This document shows, piece by piece, positions 32,960 through 44,159 of a DNA stretch of 64,000 bases. This DNA comes from Zoroaster sp. YZ-2022. Lineage: Eukaryota; Echinodermata; Asteroidea; Forcipulatida; Zoroasteridae. Below the pieces are notes generated by a model. That model was given only the letters and a program-made list of their open reading frames with translations, was not told the origin of the DNA and did no database searches. The DNA lies in assembly GCA_029582265.1 (NCBI GenBank), contig CM055817.1, positions 55,227,711 to 55,291,710 on the forward strand, written 5' to 3'. Numbering within the stretch: position 1 is the stretch's first letter; the number at the start of each line of letters is the position of its first letter. The translations under genes and the position numbers were made by a program.

Positions 32960-33475
32960 AACCATCAAACTCCACCGGCTGCTTTTGTTGGATTCAGGAC
33001 TGTGTATATAGCCAAGCCATGGTTGCTTTGCATTTGCCATCAAACTCCACCGGCTGCTTTTGTTGGATTCAGGATTGTGTACAGCCAAGCCATGGATGCT
33101 TTGCATTTGCTACTGTACCAAATCCATGAAACTCCACCGGCTGCTTTTGTTGGATTCAGGACTGTGTATAGCCAAGCCATGGATGCTTTGCATTTGCTAC
33201 TGTACCAAATCCATGAAACTCCACCGGCTGCTTTTGTTGGATTCAGGACTGTGTATAGCCAAGCCGGATGCTTTGCATTTGCTACTGTACCAAATCCATC
33301 AAACTCCACCGGCTGCTTTTGTTGGATTCAGGACTGTGTATAGCCAAGCCATGGATGCTTTGCATTTGCTACTGTACCAAATCCATCAAAACTCCACCGA
33401 CTGCTTTTTGTTGGATTCAGGACTGTGTATAGCCAAGCCATGGATGCTTTGCATCAAATCCATCAAAGTCCATCA
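32960..33475 (+). repeat. minisatellite, about 90-bp unit
   Basis: About six units containing CTCCACCGGCTGCTTTTGTT, GGATTCAGGACTGTG and GCCATGGATGCTTTGCATTT. The apparent repeated protein is an artefact of the array. An AGGGG|TTAA at 33545 suggests that it lies inside a TTAA element. Confidence 0.9.
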
Positions 33476-33879
33476 ATCGGTGTACCTTTTTACTGCATGT
33501 TGATGGATTTTGGAGGATTTGGGATGGTTCCTAGTAAAAAATCCTAGGGGTTAATAAAATTAAATATATTGTGAATACTTGTACATAAATAGAACACACA
33601 TAAATAAATTTATTTAAAAAAATGTTTAACCTGTTAATGTTTTATTCGTGTAATAAAGGAGCATACTTATACAGCAATGCTAATAATAAAGAGTTATTGT
33701 ACAAAGAGTATTAACCAATCACACTGCCTATAACACATCACATGACCATCCAAGTTTAGGAAAAAGGAAAATGCCGAAGCATGACCGTTTGCCTACTCGC
33801 AAAACACACAAAATACATGACATGTTTGTTAAAATTTCCATCGATGAAGATGACTATAGCTGAACTTTAGTGGCAAGTA
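33476..33879. other. no gene seen
   Basis: AT-rich spacer without a supported feature. Confidence 0.4.
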
Positions 33880-34236
33880 GTTATAGTGGTCCAAATCAGA
33901 TCAACTGCCTGTTTTTGACTGTTGACCCGAATGTGCACACAGGGGCATTTTTGACTGGTTTTTATTGTCATTTTGACCTGTAAATGTACTTACTACATGT
34001 AAGGATTGACAGTGTTCGACTTTTAAGTGCATGTATATCAACATTTTGACCGTTGCAGTCCCAGAAGGTTTGACTTTTAAGTGCACTCGATATACATATA
34101 CCTTGGCAAGTATATCAACATTTTGACTGATTTTGACCGTTGCAGTCACAGAAGGTTTGACTTTTAAGTGCACTAGATATACCTTGGCAAGTATATCAAC
34201 ATTTTGACTGATTTTGACCCTTGCAGTCACAGAAGG
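33880..34236 (-). mobile_element. TTAA-bounded MITE, family 3, with 70-bp internal repeats
   Basis: Right end GTCACAGAAGGG|TTAA (34237-34240); left TTAA lost. The block AGTATATCAACATTTTGACTG ... GTTTGACTTTTAAGTGCAC is present about three times. Confidence 0.7.
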
Positions 34237-34584
34237 GTTAAGTGTGAACAGATGTCTTAGACATATTTACTTGCTTAACACTTTGGGCATTCATACAAAT
34301 GAAATAACATGAATTGATTATGAATACACATTTACGCATCTTCATATACATGCTCATTGAAATGCGCATTGCGTAAAACAACCAATGTGATGTGAGTGTT
34401 CAAGTTGCCTTAAGGGCATTGCTAAGTTTGAAAAAGCATTCACAACCTTTCAGAATTTTTTGTTTGTTTTGAAAATGTGCATATTTGTTTGAAAACACTT
34501 CAAGAGAAGTGGTACCTTTTTCTTAAAGGGAAAGTATCGTCATGATCAACAGGGCATGGAATCAGAGTGCTAGTTTTAGATTAA

Positions 34585-34836
34585 CCATAACCCCCTTGGT
34601 ATTCTGGCAGGGAACCTTCCTAAATCCTCCAGTGCACTTTTGGAAACATGCCCTTATCTTCAAAATGCACCATGCATCTTCGTTGATCTTTCATATTCAG
34701 CACTTATGGCCCGTACTTCTTGCCAAGTAGTAATTTTTCCACATTTGAAGAGGTGAAAGTACCAGTTTCCAACAGTGCTGATTTTTTCCCAAAAAGTGCC
34801 CCTTGGAGGATTTTGCAGGATTTGTGGTGGTTAGGG
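34585..34836 (+). mobile_element. TTAA-bounded MITE, family 1, nested
   Basis: 252 bp, ends CCATAACCCCC / GGTGGTTAGGG, with TTAA at 34581-34584 and 34837-34840 where uninterrupted sister elements have a single TTAA. Confidence 0.9.
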
Positions 34837-34932
34837 TTAACTCAGTGACAGGAAATAATACCCCACATGATACAGTCATATTACCATTGCTGCTGCATAA
34901 ATGAGCCAGTAGTTTTTAGTCACTGTGTTCAT

Positions 34933-35142
34933 TTTTCCACGTACTGCATCTCTTTGGAACTCCTTGTCTGGTGCATGTTTCCCTACATCCTACAATCTAG
35001 ACAGTTTTAAGAGGAATATCAATTCCTACCTTCAGTCCCCCTGAGTTATTTTCATCTTCTATTGTTTTCTTCTTGTAGCCCCTTACCAAGAGTGGCTTTT
35101 AGCCTTGTTTGGGGCGAACTTGCATAAACAATTTTTTTTTAA
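34933..35142 (+). repeat. LINE 3' end, nested
   Basis: Encodes ISLWNSLSGACFPTSYNLD then SFKRNINSYL after allowing frame changes, the C-terminal end of a non-LTR RT, and ends CGAACTTGCATAAACAATTT. Same family as 21690-22265. Confidence 0.65.
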
Positions 35143-35446
35143 ATCTGAAACTAGGTCACTGATTCCATGCCCTGTTGAATTGGACTTGAGTTTACAAATG
35201 TTGTACCTTCCCTTTATTTGTTGGTCAGTAACCAATAAAACATGCTTAGTAAATCTGATTACTGAGCACAATTTTCCTGCTAAGAAGCTCTTAATGAATT
35301 TGGCCCTCGGACCATAAAAGTTAAAGAGACGTATCCTCCATGACGTAAAAGTCAATTTGGTAGCTTCTCAGTGACCAAACGGGGCATGCAGTTGCAGTTC
35401 TGGTATGTTGGCTGTGATTTGAAGACCGGGCCACTGCAAACTGTCG

Positions 35447-38400
35447 TCATGACCAGAATAAGATGCTGAATGCCATGGCAACACAACAGACTGCAATGTA
35501 GGGGCTCTTCCTCTCTCCGATTCTCGCACACTTCCAGAATATTCCAAGGAAACTGTCATGTGTAAGTGAAAAGCAAGAGAGTGAATAAATAGTATCCTGA
35601 ACATTCTCAAATCCTCCAAAATCCTCTTTGCCTAAATGAAGGATTTTGAAGGATTGAGGTTATTAGGCATACTTGCCTTTCCATGGTACATGTACATTCA
35701 TGTTTGTTGTAGTGATTGTAAGGTCAGTGCTTGGGTCAGTGGACACTGTTTATTGCTCCATGCATGCAGGGAGGGTCCCTGACCATGTATGTACATGTAT
35801 CACAGATTAGAAACACATACGTGTGCATACATGTCATGTGCTTGCTTTACTACTGAAGGATTTTGGAGGATTCAGGTTATGTGTAAGCAAATGGGCTTAG
35901 GGAGTTAGGGAGGATTCAGGTTACGTGTAAGCAAATGGACCTAGGGAGTTAGGGTTAAACTAGAACACATGGCAAGTATGTACGTCTTTCAAGCAGCTTC
36001 TGTGTATCTCATTTCCCACTGCTCTCTCAAATTTCAATATCCAAAAATATTGGAGATGCAAATTAGGTGAGTCTGATACCGTTACTGAGAACTGTGTAAA
36101 ATACAGTGAGGAGGCCGGGACTAGGCCATCCAATTTATAATAATAATAATAATAATAATAATGTGTGGACTTATATAGCGCACGTATCCACTAACTAAGT
36201 GGTGCTCAAGGCGCATTATATCATTACCCCTGCTCATAAGGCTCATAAATCATTCCTGAAACCATCTCAGCTCCCTGGGGAGTATACAGCCCAATTGCTG
36301 CCATTACAGCGCATACAGGGCTAATCAACCAACTCTGCCCTCACAGGTACCCATTTAACCCCTGGGTGGAGAGAAGCAATTATGGTTAAGTGTCTTGCTC
36401 AAGGACACAAGTCTGCTGCTAACATCAGAACTTGAGTTGTTGTTGTTGTTTATTCTATCTTTATTCTGGATAAAGAGTCCGGTAAGCTAGACCGCTCGGC
36501 CACGACACTCCAATGTCATTTTAATTTTGGAAAAACATTCAGGCATAATGGTATTAACCCTAACCCCCTAGTTATTTTGGCTAAGAACCCGCCAAAATCC
36601 AACACCATGCAGTAACACCCAACTTAGCTGTATAAAAAGTATCCCTGTCTGGGCTATACACAGGGATGATATTGTGAAAAAATGAAAAGGTAGGAAAAAT
36701 GTTTGCCATTATCGTTAGGCATATACTAGCCTATAGCGGTTTACCTCTATAGCCGTGTATAGCAAGGAAACTGGTTTTTATCTTGGTATTTACAATAAAA
36801 TGATACACAAGGAAAGTTTCCATGGTCTGAAGTTAGTCGGAACCCGGTTTCATGGTAGGATTTTCAAAATCAAAAGGTAGGATTTCCTACAAAAGTAGGA
36901 AGAATATCATGCCTGTATACAGTACTGAGTCCATCAAAATCCAACACAACCAGCTGTTGGAGTTTGAAGGGATTGGGATTGTTGGAAAAATTTAAATTTT
37001 GTTTCCTCAAAATAATACTTAAATTTTTTTTTTAAAAGTAAAACCAATCAGCGTTGCAGAAAGAACTTTTCCCACCAGGGTCTAGTAGTGAGAACAAGGT
37101 GGACCCTGGGACGAGGTTGAAGCTGACCTGACATGAATTATTATGAGCAGAGACTCACCCTTCCTTGTTTTTGTCCAGTAGGCGTGGCGCTAATCCTCTG
37201 ATGTAGGTGCACGTGCAAATCAGAAGTAATACAACACTCAGGAGACTCTGGAAGTTGAATAAAGCCGACTGGAAAAAAAACAAAAAATAAATACTAATAA
37301 TAAATTAATAAAAATTAAGAAAAAAATGTGTGTTTGTTTTATGTTTGACTATGATATGAAGTCGCTATATCTATGATTAGGAAATAGGAAATAAATTATT
37401 TAATTACACCAGGGGATAGTTTTCACTTTCTGTAGGTATGTGACAAAAATTTCAAACTTCACCCAATTTAACTGAAATGGATACCAGTGTAAAGAGCTTA
37501 AAGAGAACATTAAAATGATGTATAGATCACTGTTCTAGGTGAAAATTTAATAGAGTTACATTTATTTTAAACTTGGAAATTGGTGGTGAAATTTCGGCCT
37601 CCAAAAATAAAGAAAAACATAAGAAAATTTGTGACCATTATTTGGGGTACGCATGACTCTATTTACTTTGGTGCACTGTAACTTTCTTATTACAAGTCAG
37701 AATCTCATCAAAATTTCACAAAAGACATTACAATGACTATACATTATGATTATGTTATGATAATTGATATTGATTAACAATCAGTAAACACAATTGATTA
37801 ATTTGTCAATTAGTGTGATGACCATTGGCAACGAATCCGCAAGTTGTTGATCCTCAGGTTGAAATCAAAGAAATTCCAGAAAAAATTGAAGAAAACGCCC
37901 AAATCGTAAGATTTTGGTACCATTAGAAAGATCATCACAAGCTCTATCGAAGTAAAGACGCAGCGAGTGACTCATGGCAAGTATATGCGCATGAGCGGCA
38001 ATTTCATTCATGAAAATTGCCATATATGGCGAGTATCTGCGATGCGTATGACGTCATATAATGAGGTGCTGCGTGCCATTTCATGTAGGCCATTTTCGAT
38101 GCGTCACGCGTGTAACCGCCATGTTTGTGTGCACCGACATGACCGATGCCTTTTTGCGGATTAAAAAGAAGGGTGTGGGAATCGTACAATTACCTTTATA
38201 TTTTCATGTTTTGTAAATCCATACATAAATGTAAGAATGTATATGTTTTTAAACGAAATCTAACTTACATCTGGGAGAATTACGCTGACTTTCTCGGATG
38301 AATTTTTCAAATGCACGTAACCCAAATTTGACGTATCGCATAACAAAAAAATTTAGCACGAGGTTGTAGCGTATGATTTACTCTATCTCACTGAACAATC

Positions 38401-39006
38401 AACTTTGCTGAGATGCCCCCTGGTTAACTGGTATCCGGCCGCAAATAAAACAGCACAAAAGCATAGCCGCAAAATGCGGTCACCATTGACAGGGCCGAAA
38501 ACATAGCGTGTACTGACGCGTTTTGTCACATACCTACTTTCTGTACCCCCCAAAATTGATATTACATTTTTTAACTGGTTAGTGGTTGCAAAAAAATCCC
38601 CTTAAAAAGTGGCGGTCGGATGCGACATTCTTTCCCTGCATTCTATAGGTACTCCGAAATTTATTTACTAATTATAAATTAGGCCTAGTAATCCTAGTGA
38701 TTGTAATGTTAATTAATGACTAATGTGCAAAAATTCTGACCAGGCATAATACTTTAATTTAGGCCCTACTAATAGTAATAGGCCTACTATAACAAATCAA
38801 GTGTCAAATTTAATGATTCAAAGAAATCTATCAAACTTGGCTAAATTAACAGCCTTGTAATCACAATTTATCTAAAATGTTATGATTTTATAATATTTTT
38901 ACTTTTGGAAGGCTAGGCTTGAACGTCCGAAAACTGGGCAGCAACTTTAACAGGCTAACACGGTCAAATCGCACAGAATAACGCGTAAAATGCTTGCACT
39001 CACCAT
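35447..39006 (-). CDS. TMEM167A: Kish-A / TMEM167A small membrane protein
   Basis: Three exons on the minus strand. Exon 1 contributes only the ATG (39006-39004), followed by GTGAGTGC. Exon 2 is 37268-37159 after TTTTTTTTCCAG and encodes [20 protein letters not shown] then [17 protein letters not shown]. Exon 3 is 35552-35447 after CACATGACAG and encodes [20 protein letters not shown] then [14 protein letters not shown] and a TGA. Phases 0 and 2 join exactly. The product is 72 residues, the usual length of the family, with an N-terminal signal-anchor-like helix and a C-terminal helix. Kish proteins are Golgi/early secretory membrane proteins needed for secretion. The match along the whole length leaves little doubt. 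The exons are too short for an ORF search, and the introns are full of MITEs and a SINE. Confidence 0.93.
35620..35955 (-). mobile_element. family 1 MITE (CCCTAAC)
   Basis: Right end GGGAGTTAGGG|TTAA (about 35952); two units of GGATTCAGGTTA..GTGTAAGCAAATG; left end decayed. In TMEM167A intron 2. Confidence 0.7.
36130..36510 (-). repeat. tRNA-Leu-type SINE
   Basis: AATAATAATAATAAT tail, GCACGTATCCACTAACTAAG, and head ending GACCGCTCGGCCACGACACTC. A GTTGTTGTTGTT run interrupts the head near 36440. In TMEM167A intron 2. Confidence 0.8.
36558..36985 (+). mobile_element. family 1-like MITE, right end decayed
   Basis: TTAA|CCCTAACCCCCTAGTT at 36554; contains ATCCAACACCATGCAG and CATCAAAATCCAACACAACC. 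No clear right TTAA. Confidence 0.5.
37400..38640. mobile_element. DNA element family A, copy 3, split by another element
   Basis: ATAGTTTTCACTTTCTG on the left and CTTTCTGTACCCC ... GTGGCGGTCGGATGCGACATT on the right are continuous in copy 1 (13256-13363). Between them sits the element at 37431-38549. Lies in TMEM167A intron 1. Confidence 0.8.
37431..38549. mobile_element. unclassified 1.1-kb element with TIR GTAGGTATGTGAC
   Basis: TAGGTATGTGACAAAA at the left and TTTTGTCACATACCTA at the right. Flanking CTTTCTG is duplicated (7-9 bp, depending on where the TIR is taken to begin). No transposase recognised inside. Confidence 0.7.
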
Positions 39007-39565
39007 AGTAACTGTTATAAGCCGAGTCAAAGTTAACTTTCAAGCGATCATAAAATCTCCACAAACTGCTACAAGAACAACATTTTAGAAAGGTTTTTTT
39101 CCGCAATATGTCTGTCCACGTCTACGAAATCTCATCGACTTGTCTCTTGTATGGATGTCAAGGGAGGGCGCCCTTCATAAGCATGTGTGTAAACATCTGT
39201 TCACATTTTTATTTCTACACGGAGATTGGAGGGAGAGGGATAGATAGTCGTGTCGTATTACCGATAATTATTGACGTAAATCCTGTATTGATTTATAAAG
39301 ATGTCTGACTGTTGTTCTTGTAGCTCCACCTTGCTTCATAAGTAATCCCCCAATAAATTAAAATGGCCTTTTTCAATGCAATCATATCGATCGCCACTGC
39401 AAAATTTTATAAATCTGCATGCTGATGAAAGTAGTTCGTTGCACTGGCTGCACACCGCGCCTGGCGACGTCGTTGATGAACAACCACACGAACCAAACCA
39501 ACTGTTGCTGCCGTTTTGACGGGGAAATTACAGAATAAAATCAGGCCAAGGGGTTGAGGTAAGCC
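39007..39565. promoter_or_regulatory. TMEM167A 5' region, possibly bidirectional
   Basis: Upstream of the TMEM167A ATG, comparatively repeat-free. On the plus strand, 39480-39561 ends in GGGGTTGAG|GTAAGCC, a good donor without a coding frame, and might be a 5' untranslated exon of a gene to the right. Inference only. Confidence 0.3.
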
Positions 39566-40138
39566 ATCTTAACAGTTTTTTCTGTTTTGTGATTGTATTG
39601 GTCTGTCATTATTTTAAATGTTGACGGCGGATTTAATGACTGTGGTTTTGATTGATTTTCGAGACTGTCACAATTTTGCTCACATGATGATGAAGGATGG
39701 GTGTGTTCATCCATGCTTGCACTAATTAATTACATGCATGAATATAATTTCTGGTTTTAATTTCAAACTGAAAACTGATTCGCATGAGACACATTCCTGT
39801 GCATCTTGGTGTTATTAATTTGTGTTTTAAATTAAATTTGTTTTGTTATGTCAACACCAATATACATGTATTGTTACCACAGAAAGAACATGATTAGGAC
39901 AAGTTCTGTTTGCTGTAACGTTAGATATGATAATTTCCTTGATTATGGCCAAGGTAAATTATTATTTATTTATATTTATTAACAATTTTATTAATAATTT
40001 CCGGGCCCTTTTTATTATTATTTTTTTAATAAGTATCTTTAATTTTTGTAATTTTTATTTTATAAAGCTCATTTGTTGAACTATTTTTGGGGTAATTTTT
40101 GCACCTTTAAATAAATCAATCATGTTTAAAAAGCAGCA
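39566..40138. other. AT-rich, no gene seen
   Basis: No supported coding exon or repeat. Confidence 0.4.
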
Positions 40139-40146
40139 CAATTTTT

Positions 40147-40529
40147 TAGGGCTGTGCCGAGTATCCGAGTATCCGGATACCCGACCGAAACGGTCATTAC
40201 CCGGTTGCATTTTTCGGTTCCAATTACCCGTAAACAACTTTTTAAAATTCGGACAGAAATCTGTGACTCTTGAACAATGTAATGTTTACACTTTTACAGA
40301 CAATTATCTTTAAATTCAAGAGATTGCACTCCAATAAAGAAAAGATCGATTTAAGTATGGTATCCTCTGTATTATAAAAGTCATTTTGTTACAATACCAT
40401 TTACAGTACATGTATTTGTACACCACCGGAGGCATGTTTTCAACAAAAATTAAAACGGGTATCCGGGTATCCGAAATTTCCTTATTTCGGGTATCCCGTT
40501 CCAAAAATATCCGAAAATGCGCAGCCCTA
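40147..40529 (+). mobile_element. hAT-like MITE, copy 2
   Basis: TAGGGCTGTGC / GCGCAGCCCTA with a perfect 8-bp target duplication CAATTTTT (40139-40146, 40530-40537). 383 bp. Confidence 0.9.
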
Positions 40530-40649
40530 CAATTTTTGTAAATTTTAATTACTAAGTTGCACTCAAAATCATTTTGCTAATCATAAATCAGGCTTTTCTA
40601 ATAAAAATTAGTGTCGCATACATACACTAAATTTTTTTTTCTATCTTGT

Positions 40650-40995
40650 CCATTTACAGCCAAAATTGCTGGATTGATTGGAATTCTGCAGCTTTGTGTT
40701 TTAAATGACTTTTTCACATAGGGGTATGAACGTTTGCCCGATTTGTAATTGTGAGGCCTCTCAGCCACCATACTTTGTATATGGGAAATTTGGTCTGGTT
40801 CCTCTCTCTTAGCTGCCATACTTTGTATATGGGAAATTTGGTCTGGTTCCAATAACTGTGTCTCACATGTCTTACTTGTTGGCAATCAAAAACAATTACC
40901 AAACAAAAACAAAAAAACAAAAAAAACATGTCACCACACCGATTTTGAAGCCGACTTATGACCAGAAACTGGACACTTTTTTGTTTTGGCCTAAT
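40650..40995 (-). repeat. dispersed repeat R380, copy 3
   Basis: Minus strand encodes [20 protein letters not shown] then PINPAILA. The block CATACTTTGTATATGGGAAA is duplicated. Ends near TTTTGTTTTGGCC. Confidence 0.7.
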
Positions 40996-41364
40996 TTGTA
41001 ATCCTTGCAATTATTCTTAGAATTTTTATTAAAAAAACACACAATAACATCACAATCAGGATAAAAATAGCAATAAATTATTGATTTTATAGAATAATTT
41101 ATAAAATAAACATACACATTGCAAATTACAAATTACAAATTACACCCTTCATTGTACAGACACAATACAAGCTAATTGTAACCCTGGTAAAATGTGACAG
41201 AAAATGGCGTCAGCCGTCAGAAACCGTGACAATAGAATCATTTACACTTCACAAATTGTAGACAAACGTGACATGTGTCATTGCCAGACGAGGCCATTGT
41301 TAACCAAGGACTTGTTAGCATTTGAAATGACGGCAAGAGTGTGGGTGCCTGGGAAAACCCGGGG

Positions 41365-41545
41365 GCCAGTTTCAGTTAAAATTGCTTACCAGAAAAATTT
41401 GCTTAGCAGATTTCATTGGTTACCAGCCAAACTTTCATACAAATTGTATGCATTTTTGGGCTGTAGTCTGTTTTATATTGCTAAGCAAAAAATATTTGCT
41501 CAGCAAAATTCTCTGCTTAGCAGCTCTGTAAAATTTCATACAGAC
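41365..41545. mobile_element. GCTTAGC MITE, copy 3
   Basis: ATTGCTTACCAGAAAAATTTGC at the left and CTGCTTAGCAGCTCTG at the right, with CCAGCCAAACTTTCATAC between. Confidence 0.65.
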
Positions 41546-41734
41546 CTTTATAATCACACTGCGGCCGTCTTTGTCCGATTCCCTGCATACACAATGACAA
41601 TGACAGTTCTAATTCTCATTTCATAAAAAGGTGCCAGACTATTTTCCTTCCAGCCTCGGTTTGGTTACATTGATTTTTGAGTGGAAGAAAAACAAGATGG
41701 CCGACCATGATAAAGCTACTTTCTCTCCTTCTCT

Positions 41735-42090
41735 CTAAGGCCCCCAAAAAGTCTTCAGTTTCTGGTCATAGGTCAGCTTCAAAATCAGTGTGGGTAACAT
41801 GCTTTTTTGGGTATTTTTTTTTGGATACATGTTTATGTGCAGTTATTGGAACCAGACCAAATTTCCCAAACACAAAGTATGGTGGCTGAGAGAGGCCGCA
41901 CAAATCGGGCAAATGTTCATACCCCTACATGTATGTGAAAAAGTCGTTTAAAACACGGCGCGGCAGAATTCCAATCGATCCAGCAATTTTGGCTGCAATT
42001 GGACATCGTTTCATAGCAAAAATGAAGAAGGAAACTGAATATGCTGGCAAGCGGGTCTGAGGCGACGCAGGCGGAGACCTGAAACTAGAC
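41735..42090 (+). repeat. dispersed repeat R380, copy 4
   Basis: Opposite orientation to the others. Reads TTTCTGGTCATAGGTCAGC at the start; the peptide core reads [20 protein letters not shown] after the frame set by the other copies. Confidence 0.7.
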
Positions 42091-42272
42091 TTTTATTTTT
42101 TTTGACCAAAGGATTTGTCTACCAGAATTGCTACACTGGTAAAAAAAAACCAGTCAACTGTCTGGTTTTGACCACTTGAGCCACTTTTCCCCCCTGGGGG
42201 TAATCTTTTGTCCGGCTGACTGGTTTTGGCCACATCTGTAACTTACCTATTTTGTCCTTATTTAGCGTTTAA

Positions 42273-42625
42273 CCCTCCTACTTCTGGTACCTTTTTCAAA
42301 CAAGTTGATCCACCATTTGAAACCATTCGCTTTTGTGGTTTTGAATGGTGAAATAACTGTGTACAGTATTGATTCCCCCAAATGGTTTTGAATGGTACAT
42401 GTAGGTCACCTGATACAAAACCTTGTTTGGATCTTTCCAAATGGCAATACAGCTAATACAAAACCTTGTTTGGATACTTCTAAATGGACCCTCTATGCAT
42501 TTGAATGGATTTGAATGGTAGTATTTAGCTTGCTACCAACACTGTTCAAATGGTATCACCATGTGTGTACAAAACCAATAAAGTGGAAATTTTAAATGGT
42601 TTCAAATGGTCATACAGTAGGAGGG
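42273..42625 (+). mobile_element. TTAA-bounded MITE, family 2, first of a run of three
   Basis: TTAA 42269-42272, CCCTCCTACTTCTGG ... CAGTAGGAGGG, TTAA 42626-42629. 353 bp. Confidence 0.9.
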
Positions 42626-42629
42626 TTAA

Positions 42630-42848
42630 AAGGGCAATCACCATGATCAGAGCAGACTTTCAACAGGGCATGGAATCGGTGTCCTACAGTAGTTCAAAAT
42701 GAACACAATGACTGAAAATTACTGGCTCATTTATGCAGCAGCAACTGTAATATGACCTTATCATGTCGGGTATAATTTTCAGTCACTGAGTTAATCTAAA
42801 ACCATCACTCCGATTCCATGCCCTGTTGATCGGGACGATATTGTCCCT
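42630..42848 (+). mobile_element. TTAA-bounded MITE, family 4, second of the run
   Basis: Begins at the TTAA that ends its left neighbour: AAGGGCAATCACCATGATC ... GACGATATTGTCCCT, then TTAA 42849-42852. 219 bp. Confidence 0.9.
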
Positions 42849-42852
42849 TTAA

Positions 42853-43154
42853 CCCTTCTGTGACTGGGTAAAAATCAGTGAAAAATGTTGATATACTTGC
42901 CAAGGTACATCTAGTGCACTTAAAAGTCAAACACTGTCAAACCTTACATGTAGTAAGTACATTTACAGGTCAAAATGAGTCGACTGTTTTTGACTGGTAA
43001 AAGCATTGTCTGGTATTGTTCAGGGTGGTCAAAATGACAGTAAAAACCAGTCAAAAATGCCCCTGTGTGCACATTTTGGGTCAACAGTCAAAACGGGCAG
43101 TTGACTGATTTTGTCCTCTACAGCAACTTCCCACTAAAGTGCATCAATAGAGGG
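42853..43154 (+). mobile_element. TTAA-bounded MITE, family 3, third of the run
   Basis: CCCTTCTGTGACTGGG ... AGAGGG, then TTAA 43155-43158. Shares its left TTAA with the family 4 element. 302 bp. Confidence 0.88.
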
Positions 43155-43489
43155 TTAAGGCATGATATGGCTGGTGCAGGCAATTTTGGACTTTTTGTAG
43201 TAACAAGATTAGTCATCTCGAAAAACATACATTGGATCACAGTTTTCACAAAACAAAAATAAAAAATTGCACAAAATAATATTTACTACCCAGAAATGAA
43301 AAATGTGTATAAACATGGACGTACCCTGACTCGCCGAGTACACATAGCACTCATCAGCAGTTTTTCAATTAACCACACATACACATACACCCAGCAGGTT
43401 TCTGAATAATTTAATTGCCATTTAACGGACCTAGACATATGAAAATGAAACTTGTTGTACCTGCAAGTTTATGTTCGGTATACTTTATT

Positions 43490-44035
43490 TATTAAAGGGA
43501 AGGTACGATATTGGTCATGTTGGCAAAACTGCTTAACTATGAATATTCCTACTCTCTTTGAATCAAGATATACATTGAAGGGAAGGTACAGCGTTGGTAA
43601 TGTTGGCCAAACTGCTTCAATGAATATGCTTACTCTCTTTGAATCAAGATATACATTGAAGGGAAGGTACAGCATTGGTAATGTTGGCCAGACTGCTTCT
43701 ATGAGTATGCTTACTCTCTTTGAATCAAGATATACATTGAAGGGAAGGTACAGCATTGGTAATGTTGGCCAAACTGCTTCTCTTTGAATCAAGATATACA
43801 TTGAAGGGAAGGTACAACATTGGTAATGTTGGCCAAACTGCTTCTGTGAGTATGCTTACTCTCTTTGAATCAAGATACATTGAAGGGAAGGTACAACATT
43901 GGTCATGTTGGCAAAACTGCTTCTATGAGTATGCTTACTCTCTTTGAATCAAGATATACATGTACATTGAAGGGAAGGTACAACATTGGTAATGTTGGCA
44001 AAACTGCTTCTATGAGTATGCTTACTCTCTTTGAA
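43490..44035 (+). repeat. minisatellite, about 81-bp unit
   Basis: About seven units with CTCTTTGAATCAAGATATAC, ATTGAAGGGAAGGTAC and GTAATGTTGGCCAAACTGC. The same unit forms an array at 61855-62110 in the opposite orientation. Confidence 0.92.
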
Positions 44036-44159
44036 TCATTTACAATAGTTGGATACTCTGACCTGCCTGAATCCTACGAAATCCTCCAAATCATCCCACT
44101 GGTTGTGAAGGATTCAGGAGGGTTAATTTTTTTCTACATTTAAGTATTTCTACATTTAA

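Larger units (their letters stand above)
34528..35190 (-). mobile_element. family 4 MITE interrupted by two other insertions
   Basis: The MITE reads TCATGATCAACAGGGCATGG up to TTTTAGA|TTAA (34584), resumes after a family 1 MITE at TTAA|CTCAGTGACAGG (34837), is broken again at about 34932 by a LINE 3' end, and resumes with ACTAGGTCACTGATTCCATG at 35150. Uninterrupted sister copies read straight through both junctions. Confidence 0.85.

Noticed and set aside
33002..33503. Repeated protein with units such as CICYCTKSMKLHRLLLLDSG
   Set aside because: Translation of a 90-bp minisatellite; open in both strands and without any start context or splice sites.
37967..38164. 65-codon open frame in the TMEM167A intron
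   Set aside because: Lies within the 1.1-kb nested element, with no domain, splice or composition signal.
43452..44143. Repeated protein containing LFESRYTLKGRY
   Set aside because: Translation of the 81-bp minisatellite, also present in reverse at another locus.
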